Source: DATBMA01 sp036555105 (GTDB lineage: Bacteria > Actinomycetota > Acidimicrobiia > Spongiisociales > ZC4RG35). From it: 10,889 bases of DNA. The notes beneath the pieces were generated by a model, which saw nothing but the letters and a program-made list of their open reading frames with translations, did not search any database and had not been told where the DNA came from. The translations under genes and the position numbers were made by a program. Position 1 is the first letter of the stretch. Each line of letters opens with the position of its first letter. Location of the stretch: assembly GCA_036555105.1 (NCBI GenBank), contig DATBMA010000080.1, positions 1 through 10,889 of the forward strand. Direction: 5' to 3'. Positions 5,168 to 10,889 of this stretch are shown here, piece after piece.

Positions 5168-7534
5168 TCATTGCCTCGCCATGGCTATGCGGTAGCGCTC
5201 CTCGGGCGAGATGAGGTGGTCGGCATCTTCGGCATCCTCGCCGAGGTCGATCTGAACCCACTTGACCCGGCCTGTGAACGCCACTGAGCCCGGGTCGAGG
5301 TCGTCTGTCACCGGCGTCGCGGAGTCGGTGCCTACGTCGGTGGTCTCGTCTGCTGAGAACAGCATCGGAACCGTTGCGTCGACTCGGCCGTCACCCACTT
5401 TTGTCCCATCCACGTACAGAGAGGCGGTTCCTCCCTTGCCGAGCCCGCCGCCGTCGTATTGGAACTCCATGCGGATCTGATGGTCACCCGCCGGGACCTG
5501 CTCGGAGCCGTATACCTTGAACTGCTCGAGCCCGAACAGGTTGTAGCAGTGGGCCGGCTTGCCGTCCTTGAGGTAGAGGCTCCAGCCACCGAACGCCCCT
5601 CCCATGGAGACGATCGTGCCATTGCCGCCCCCTTTGGGCACGACCACCTGGGCGGTGATGGCATAGGACTTGTTCTTGGTGACCACCACCGAGTTCTCCG
5701 TCAGGCGGCCCATCCCCCCGAACAGGATCTGGCTGTTTCCCTTGATCAAGACGGGCCGCCCGGCCATCTCGGGGTTGAACCGCTCGACCCGGCGATCGTC
5801 GAGCGGTAGCACGTTGTACTTGGCCGCCTCTATCAGGAACAAGCGCTGCAGATGGGCGAGCCTGTCGGGTTGCTCGGCTGCGAGGTCGTGGGCCTGAGTC
5901 CAGTCGTCGGGCCCATAGAGCTCCCACACGTCGTCGCCCAGTTCCTGCGCCTCCGCCATTACCCAGGGGATCGAGTGTCGGGTGACGGCGGTCCAACCCT
6001 GGTGGTAGATGCCCCGGTTGACGAACATCTCGAAGTACTGGGTCGTGTGAACATCGTCAGCCGACTGGTTATCGAAGGAGTAGGCCATCGAGAAGCCTTC
6101 GAGCGGCGCCTGCTGTATGCCGTTCACGAACTTGGGAGCAGGGATGCCGGCGGCTTCAAGGACCGTTGGGGCGAAGTCGATCACGTGATGGAACTGGTTG
6201 CGGACCTCGCCCTTGGCCTCGATGCCTCTCGGCCAGCGAACGATCGTCCCATTGCGAGTCCCCCCCCAATGGGAGGCGATCTGCTTGGTCCACTGATAGG
6301 GCGTGTCCATGGCGTGGGCCCATCCCACTGCGTAGTGGTTGTAAGCCTCGGGGGTGCCGAACTCGTCGATTTTGGAGGCCATGTACTCTGTCGTCTGCAG
6401 CGCGTTGGCTCCGTTGAGGTTGATCAGCTCGTTGAAGCAGCCGTGGAGATCGCCTTCTGCCGACGCCCCGTTATCCCCGATGATGCAGTAGACCAGTGTT
6501 TCGTCGAGGATTCCGAGGTCCTCGAGAGCGTCCAGTAGCCGCCCGACCTGATGGTCAGTGTGTTCCATGAATCCGGCGTAGACCTCCATTTGGCGGGCCA
6601 ACACCGGCTTGAGGTCTCCCGGCATCTCATCCCAGGCTGGTATCTCTGCAGGCCGGTCCGTGAGTTCGGCATCCGCAGGTATCACCCCCAGCTCCTTCTG
6701 CCATGCGAAGGTGGCCTGCCGCACCTGATCCCAGCCCTGGTCGAACTTGCCCTGGTACCTGGCCGACCATTTCGCAGGGACGTGATGGGGGGCGTGGGTG
6801 GCGCCGGGGGCGTAGTACATGAAGAAGGGCTTGTCCGCCATCAGCGCCTTCTGCTGGCGGACCCACTCGATGGCCCGGTCGGTCATGTCCTCCGTGAAGT
6901 GGTATCCCTCCTCGGGGGTCCGATCGGGCTCGACCGGAACCGTGTCCCGGTACAGCGCAGGGGCGTACTGGTTGGTCTCCCCGCCGATGAAGCCGTAGAA
7001 GTGCTCGAAACCGTTGCCAGGCGAGGGCCAGCGGTCGAAGGGACCCATAGGGGAGGTCTCCCACACCGGGACCTCGTGGCACTTGCCGATGTGGGCTGTC
7101 GAGTACCCGTTCAGCTTGAGGATCTCGGCCAGGGGGGCCTTGTCCTTTGGGCGCATGGAGTTGTAGCCCGGAGCCGAGGTGGCGATTTCGGTGATGCCAC
7201 CCATGCCGACCGAGTGGTGATTGCGGCCGCTCAGCAGTGCCGCCCTGGTGGGGGAGCACAGGGCGGTGGTGTGAAAACGTGTGTATCTGAGACCGTCGGC
7301 TGCCAACCGCTCGAAGTTGGGGGTGTTGCATGGCCCCCCGAAGGCGCTCGACGAGCCGAAGCCGGCATCGTCGATGAGGATCAACAGGACGTTGGGAGCG
7401 CCTTCCGGGGGACGGACCGGGTCGATCGGCGGAAACCGCGTGTCGGGATCTTTGGCGTCATAGGTGGTCAGGCCAACCCAGGATGGGTCGGGAATCGGCA
7501 GGACTTCGCGACCCAACTGGTCGTGGTGGCTCAA
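5168..7534 (-). CDS. Cysteine-type arylsulfatase
   Basis: A 788-residue type I sulfatase that hydrolyses sulfate esters; the natural substrate is unknown. The metal-binding NVLLILIDDAGFG (48-60, D55 and D56) opens the alkaline-phosphatase-like fold. C93 in CSPTRAALLSGRN is the residue converted to formylglycine. HIGKCHE (148-154), THAPHH (246-251) and GDNGAS (353-358) supply further active-site residues. About 590-788 is a C-terminal beta-rich domain. Length and layout match mycobacterial AtsA/AtsD. There is no signal peptide, so it is probably cytosolic, and activation needs a formylglycine-generating enzyme that is not in the window. The usual GKWH reads GKCH here. The start is TTG, supported by AGGAGA 6 nt upstream and by the absence of a better in-frame start. 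Confidence 0.95.
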   Translation of the reverse strand: MSHHDQLGREVLPIPDPSWVGLTTYDAKDPDTRFPPIDPVRPPEGAPNVLLILIDDAGFGSSSAFGGPCNTPNFERLAADGLRYTRFHTTALCSPTRAALLSGRNHHSVGMGGITEIATSAPGYNSMRPKDKAPLAEILKLNGYSTAHIGKCHEVPVWETSPMGPFDRWPSPGNGFEHFYGFIGGETNQYAPALYRDTVPVEPDRTPEEGYHFTEDMTDRAIEWVRQQKALMADKPFFMYYAPGATHAPHHVPAKWSARYQGKFDQGWDQVRQATFAWQKELGVIPADAELTDRPAEIPAWDEMPGDLKPVLARQMEVYAGFMEHTDHQVGRLLDALEDLGILDETLVYCIIGDNGASAEGDLHGCFNELINLNGANALQTTEYMASKIDEFGTPEAYNHYAVGWAHAMDTPYQWTKQIASHWGGTRNGTIVRWPRGIEAKGEVRNQFHHVIDFAPTVLEAAGIPAPKFVNGIQQAPLEGFSMAYSFDNQSADDVHTTQYFEMFVNRGIYHQGWTAVTRHSIPWVMAEAQELGDDVWELYGPDDWTQAHDLAAEQPDRLAHLQRLFLIEAAKYNVLPLDDRRVERFNPEMAGRPVLIKGNSQILFGGMGRLTENSVVVTKNKSYAITAQVVVPKGGGNGTIVSMGGAFGGWSLYLKDGKPAHCYNLFGLEQFKVYGSEQVPAGDHQIRMEFQYDGGGLGKGGTASLYVDGTKVGDGRVDATVPMLFSADETTDVGTDSATPVTDDLDPGSVAFTGRVKWVQIDLGEDAEDADHLISPEERYRIAMARQ

Positions 7535-7540
7535 AGCGAG

Positions 7541-7546
7541 TCTCCT
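7541..7546 (-). promoter_or_regulatory. Ribosome binding site fixing the sulfatase TTG start
   Basis: The minus strand reads AGGAGA, 6 nt before the TTG at 7534-7532. The codons between site and start, and those just upstream, contain no alternative start. Confidence 0.75.
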
Positions 7547-7628
7547 GATGGGGGTGGGACGAGGTCAAGTTAGCGACGATTCGAATACCTGCTGCCGGCC
7601 GGCCAGTGCAGCACGGGACGGTGCGGCT

Positions 7629-7868
7629 GTGGGCTCGGAGACGGGGATTTCAGGAGACTTCGTTGTAGACCGTCGACCAGTCGTTCTTGATGCTGACAAC
7701 GGTCCAGTGATCCGAGGCTACTTCACCGAGCCCCATTACAACAGGTTCCCAGCGGTCCTGGTCAGGCTCGAGGCCGTCGATCAGGACGAGTTGGAGGAGC
7801 TGCTCACCGAGGCTTGGCGAATTCAGGCGCCGCGCAAGCTGGTCAAGGAGTTCGACGCCGGCATGTGA
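7629..7868 (+). pseudogene. C-terminal remnant of an MmcQ/YjbR-family gene
   Basis: The last 55 residues of this frame, from about 7700, match the C-terminal half of MmcQ/YjbR (DUF419) proteins: FTEPHYNRFPAVLVRLE, then DELEELLTEAWRIQAPRKLV. Full-length members are about 110-120 residues. The expected N-terminal half is absent here in all three forward frames, and its place is taken by the 5' region of the oppositely oriented arylsulfatase gene. The frame stays open back to 7464, but that part is antisense to the sulfatase and looks non-coding. Possible starts are GTG at 7629 or 7707; neither has a ribosome site. I read it as a gene truncated when the sulfatase segment arrived. A short expressed C-terminal protein is less likely but possible. 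The stop is TGA at 7866. Confidence 0.6.
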
Positions 7869-7924
7869 CTGTCTCCGAGCCAGGCGGGTCGGACCAGCCC
7901 CTCGGTTATCCTTGCCTTCTCCCT

Positions 7925-7998
<74 letters not shown>

Positions 7999-8001
7999 CA
8001 T

Positions 8002-8025
8002 CCTGCTCGAATGTGAACGAACAGG
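8002..8025 (+). terminator. Hairpin after tRNA-Arg
   Basis: CCTGCTCG, 8-nt loop, CGAACAGG form a stem with one C-A mismatch, starting 3 nt after the mature tRNA end. There is no T tract, as is common in GC-rich actinobacteria. It could be a terminator or a 3'-trailer processing structure. Confidence 0.4.
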
Positions 8026-8042
8026 CTCGCCTACGCCGCACG

Positions 8043-8048
8043 TAGTGT
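8043..8048 (+). promoter_or_regulatory. Possible -10 element of the HD/LuxR regulator
   Basis: TAGTGT lies 7 nt before the ATG at 8056. There is no Shine-Dalgarno, so a leaderless transcript is likely. The -35 region is weak. Confidence 0.35.
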
Positions 8049-8055
8049 CTGGGCA

Positions 8056-9642
8056 ATGGCGGAGACCGCTCCGGCCGACCGTGTTCGCACCGCCGAGATA
8101 ATCGGGTCGCTGTCGCTCGCTACCGACGTCGCCGTCGGATTCCCGATGGAGCATGGGCTGCAGAGCACTCTGGTAGCTATGCGCCTCTGCGACCTGCTTG
8201 GGGTCGATCAAGCCACTGCGACCCAGACCTACTACTTGTGCTTGTTGTTCTACGTCGGATGCACGGCCCCGGCCGACATCGCTTCGGACATCTTCGGCTC
8301 GGACCACGCATTGATGACGCACGCCATGCCGAGTCGCTTCGGGTCTCGTGGCGAGATCGTGAGCGGGTTCATGCGGGCACTTGCTCCTCCAGACGAGCCG
8401 GTTTTGAAGCGGGCCCGACAACTCGCACACCGGGCCCCTCGCCTCCTCCTCGGGTTTCCGGGGGTGGTGGCTGCCGTCTGCGAGTTGGGCCGGATGCTGA
8501 CCGACCGACTGGGCCTGCCAACGACGATCTCGGGAATGTTCGCGTACGAGTCGGAGCGCTGGGATGGCAAGGGGTTGCCAGGGCTTGCAGAAGGAGATGC
8601 CATTCCGTTGCCGGTGCGGATCGTGCACGTTGCCCGCGACGCGACGGTGCAGTCGATGCTCGGCGACCGGTCGTTCGTCGTCGATGTCTTGAATCGCAGG
8701 GCGGGCGCCGCCTTCGACCCGGATGTCGCCAGGCTGGCCGTGCTCCACTCTGATGTGCTCGAGAGCCACGAGTCACCCTGGGAGGCAGTACTGGCAGCCG
8801 AGCCCAAGCCGTGGCTGGCGCTCGAGGGTCTGGAGATCGACGAGGCCCTCGCGGCCATGGGCGAGTTCTCGGACATCGCATCGTCCTACACCCTGGGGCA
8901 TTCGGAGGGGGTTGCCAGCCTCGCCATGGGGGCGGCGGTGCAACTCGGGCTCGCTCCCGCGGACGTCCGGCGGGTGAACCGTGCCGGGCTGGTCCACGAC
9001 TTGGGCCGGGTATCGGTGCCGCTACGGGTCTGGGAAAAGTCCTCGAAGCTGGCGACGAGCGACTGGGAGATGGTTCGGCTGCATGCCTATCACTCGGAGC
9101 GGGTGCTTGCCCGATCGCCCCTACTCTCAGATTTGATCCCAGTCGCCGGCCTCCACCATGAGCGCCTGGACGGCTCTGGCTATCACCGGGGCTCGGGAGG
9201 CGCGACTCTCGACCCTCAAGCCCGGCTGCTGGCAGTGGCCGACGCCTATCACGCCATGCGTGAGCCTCGTCCCTACCGGCCCGCGCTTCCCGCGGCGGAA
9301 GCAGCCGCTTCCATCCTCGACGAGGCCCGGGGTGGCCTCCTCGATCCCGAAGCTGTGGCGGCCGTCCTCCAGGTTGCCGGCGAAGAGGCACCGTCGATCG
9401 AGCGTCCGGCCGGTCTCACCGAGCGGCAGGTAGAAGTCGTACGCCTTCTGGTGCGGGGCCTGCAGACCAAACAGATTGCCCGCCAGCTCGACATCTCGGC
9501 CAAGACAGCCGATCGGCACATCCAGAACGCCTACCGGAAGATGGGCGTGTCGACCCGGGCGGGTGCCGCGCTGTTCGCCATGCAGCGAGGTTTGACGTCG
9601 TGGGGAGAATTCCCGATAGGCGAGCGCACCCAGCCCTCGTAA
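8056..9642 (+). CDS. Tandem HD-type phosphohydrolase with LuxR HTH
   Basis: A 528-residue cytosolic regulator with three parts. Residues about 20-200 look like a degenerate HD-GYP copy: PMEHGLQST with H33, then LFYVGCTAP where an HD pair is expected, and ERWDGKGLP (168-175). Residues about 278-400 form the intact copy: H282, LVHDLGRVSVP (H314, D315), H343, HHERLDGSGYHRG (367-379) and VADAYHAM with D396. Residues 454-511 are a LuxR-type helix-turn-helix (LTERQVEVVRLLVRGLQT, then ISAKTADRHI). HD-GYP domains usually cleave cyclic di-GMP or related nucleotides; activity here is inferred, and GYP reads GYH. I recall this architecture from other actinobacteria. The ATG lacks a Shine-Dalgarno. The monooxygenase gene starts 35 bp after the stop and may be co-transcribed or controlled by it. 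Confidence 0.92.
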   Translation: MAETAPADRVRTAEIIGSLSLATDVAVGFPMEHGLQSTLVAMRLCDLLGVDQATATQTYYLCLLFYVGCTAPADIASDIFGSDHALMTHAMPSRFGSRGEIVSGFMRALAPPDEPVLKRARQLAHRAPRLLLGFPGVVAAVCELGRMLTDRLGLPTTISGMFAYESERWDGKGLPGLAEGDAIPLPVRIVHVARDATVQSMLGDRSFVVDVLNRRAGAAFDPDVARLAVLHSDVLESHESPWEAVLAAEPKPWLALEGLEIDEALAAMGEFSDIASSYTLGHSEGVASLAMGAAVQLGLAPADVRRVNRAGLVHDLGRVSVPLRVWEKSSKLATSDWEMVRLHAYHSERVLARSPLLSDLIPVAGLHHERLDGSGYHRGSGGATLDPQARLLAVADAYHAMREPRPYRPALPAAEAAASILDEARGGLLDPEAVAAVLQVAGEEAPSIERPAGLTERQVEVVRLLVRGLQTKQIARQLDISAKTADRHIQNAYRKMGVSTRAGAALFAMQRGLTSWGEFPIGERTQPS

Positions 9643-9677
9643 GTTCGAAATGCGAGTGAGCTGCCTCGCAAGGCGAT

Positions 9678-10835
9678 ATGGCAGACGTGCATGGGCACAT
9701 CGATGCTTTGGTGATCGGGGGCGGGCAGGCAGGCCTGGCAGTTGGCTATCACCTGGACAAACGAGGCATTCCAGCGACGATCCTGGATGAGAACCAGACA
9801 GTCGGCGCCAGCTGGCGGAACCGATGGGACGCACTGCGGCTCTTCACCCCGGCTCCCTACGACGGGCTTCCCGGGATGCCGTTTCCCGGGCGCCGCTCCA
9901 CGTATCCGACCAAGGACCAGATGGCCGACTACCTGGCGAGTTACGTCGAACGGTTCCGGTTGGACGTTCGCACCGGGGCGAGGGTCGAGCGACTCTCGAG
10001 AGAAGGCGCTTCTTTCACGGTCTACTCGCGTTCCAGCGCGATCACGGCCGACTACGTCGTAGTAGCGACGGGTGCGTATCAGAAGCCGAGAATCCCAGAT
10101 TTCGCCGGCGACCTCGACCCTGGGATCGTCCAACTCCACTCCAAGGAGTACCGAAACCCCTCCCAGCTACGTGACGGGAGAGTGCTGGTGGTGGGGGCAG
10201 GCAACTCGGGATCTGAGATCGCGTTGGATGTCGCTCGTGATCACGAGGTGTGGCTCTCCGGACCGGACACAGGCCAGGAGCCGACTCGTGCCGGCTCGAT
10301 CGCCGACCGTTTGATCACCCCCCTGATGTGGCTGGGTGCCACACGGCTCACTGTCGAGACCCGAGCCGGGCGCAAGATGCGCGACCGCTTCCTGAATCCG
10401 CCCCGCGGCATTCCCCTCGGCCGAGCCCGACGCAAGGACATAGCTGCGGCTGGCATCGAGAGAATGGGACGCACGATCGGAGTGCACGATGGACGCCCGG
10501 TGCTGGATGACGGCCGTGTCGTCGAGGCCGCCAATGTGATCTGGTGCACCGGGTTCGATCCCGACTTCTCCTGGATCGACCTTCCGATCGCCCTCGAGAA
10601 TGGCTATCCCCGGCACAAGCGGGGAGTGATCGATTCAGAGCCCGGTCTGTTCTTCGTGGGCCTGCAGTTCCTCTACTCGCTCAGCTCTGCCCTGGTAGGA
10701 GGGGCGGGCCGCGACGCTGAGCACATCGTGGGGCACATTGTTGCGGACAGGCTTGCCAATCCCCGCGGCCAAGGCAGCGGCTCGATGGCCGGTGGGAGAC
10801 CCTCGAACTACCAGGAGCCAGTGGCAGGAGGATGA
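9678..10835 (+). CDS. Flavin-dependent monooxygenase (FMO/CzcO-like)
   Basis: A 385-residue NAD(P)/FAD-dependent oxidoreductase of the flavin monooxygenase type. The FAD-binding Rossmann motif VIGGGQAGLAVGYHL is at 12-26, ATG-type motif VVVATGAYQKP at 127-137, the NADPH-binding motif VLVVGAGNSGSEIALDV at 169-185 and the closing WCTGFDPDFSWI at 289-300, followed by the FAD-contacting GLFFVGLQF (323-331). Family members oxidise nitrogen, sulfur or carbonyl groups; 'CzcO' in related annotations is only a historical link to metal transport. No membrane segment is seen. The ATG at 9678 has only a weak AAGG nearby. The stop overlaps a possible next start as ATGA. Substrate unknown. Confidence 0.94.
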   Translation: MADVHGHIDALVIGGGQAGLAVGYHLDKRGIPATILDENQTVGASWRNRWDALRLFTPAPYDGLPGMPFPGRRSTYPTKDQMADYLASYVERFRLDVRTGARVERLSREGASFTVYSRSSAITADYVVVATGAYQKPRIPDFAGDLDPGIVQLHSKEYRNPSQLRDGRVLVVGAGNSGSEIALDVARDHEVWLSGPDTGQEPTRAGSIADRLITPLMWLGATRLTVETRAGRKMRDRFLNPPRGIPLGRARRKDIAAAGIERMGRTIGVHDGRPVLDDGRVVEAANVIWCTGFDPDFSWIDLPIALENGYPRHKRGVIDSEPGLFFVGLQFLYSLSSALVGGAGRDAEHIVGHIVADRLANPRGQGSGSMAGGRPSNYQEPVAGG

Positions 10836-10889
10836 CGAGTGAGTCCCGAGTACGCACCGTGACCCAGTTCGATGCCAGTGTGGCTTGCC
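10832..10889 (+). CDS. Possible start of a further gene, cut by the window
   Basis: An open frame begins at ATG 10832, overlapping the monooxygenase stop as ATGA, and reads MTSESRVRTVTQFDASVAC to the edge. GGAGG directly abuts the ATG, too close for a normal ribosome site, and an in-frame GTG at 10859 is an alternative start. Nineteen residues are too few to name a family. Confidence 0.4.
   Translation, partial: MTSESRVRTVTQFDASVAC

Noticed and set aside
6551..7573. Long plus-strand frame opposite the sulfatase (340 aa)
   Set aside because: Antisense shadow; the minus strand carries every sulfatase motif. The same applies to 5852-6538.
7539..7659. CAGGAGACT on the minus strand at 7547-7539 and again on the plus strand at 7651-7659
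   Set aside because: A 9-bp match that includes a ribosome site is likely chance. The plus-strand copy leads only to a TTG followed at once by TAG.
8369..9391. Minus-strand frame opposite the HD/LuxR gene (340 aa)
   Set aside because: Arg/Pro-rich shadow with no recognisable domain.

Overview
The window is GC-rich bacterial chromosome with actinobacterial character, most likely Actinomycetota and perhaps Acidimicrobiia or a related uncultured lineage. The evidence is the strong GC bias at third codon positions, GTG/TTG starts, several likely leaderless genes, an arylsulfatase resembling the mycobacterial AtsA/AtsD type, a regulator with duplicated HD domains and a LuxR helix-turn-helix, and a tRNA without an encoded CCA. 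Family assignments come from reading motifs in the translations; no database search was run.

Layout. Positions 1-1063 (minus strand): a nonapeptide-repeat protein followed, with an ATGA overlap, by an RDD-family membrane protein that runs off the left edge. Positions 1170-3376 (plus): a pirin-family cupin and galactokinase (galK), probably one transcript. Positions 3381-4115 (minus): a HEAT-repeat protein that converges on galK with a 4-bp gap. Positions 4183-4859 (plus): a 69-aa helix-turn-helix protein coupled (TGATG) to a stand-alone Clp N-domain protein, divergent from the HEAT gene. The 67-bp divergent gap holds two tandem copies of an 18-bp palindrome that overlap promoter elements facing both ways. 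Positions 4938-5111 (plus): a 57-aa membrane protein with a strong Shine-Dalgarno. Positions 5168-7534 (minus): a 788-aa cysteine-type arylsulfatase with a TTG start. About 7629-7868 (plus): what looks like the C-terminal remnant of an MmcQ/YjbR gene, followed by tRNA-Arg(ACG) at 7925-7998. Positions 8056-9642 (plus): a two-HD plus LuxR-HTH regulator. Positions 9678-10835 (plus): a flavin monooxygenase, with a possible further gene starting at 10832.

How the genes work together. The clearest unit is the HEAT / HTH / Clp-N cluster. The HTH protein plausibly represses both directions through the palindromes, and the Clp-N protein could sense ligands or damaged proteins that normally engage a Clp unfoldase. 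This resembles mycobacterial ClpC2, as I recall its biology, but with the DNA-binding and Clp-N parts on separate polypeptides. The other genes look like ordinary accessory metabolism (galactose, sulfate esters, flavin oxidation). The HD/LuxR regulator may act on the monooxygenase 35 bp downstream. I see no insertion sequence, CRISPR array, phage gene or integrase.
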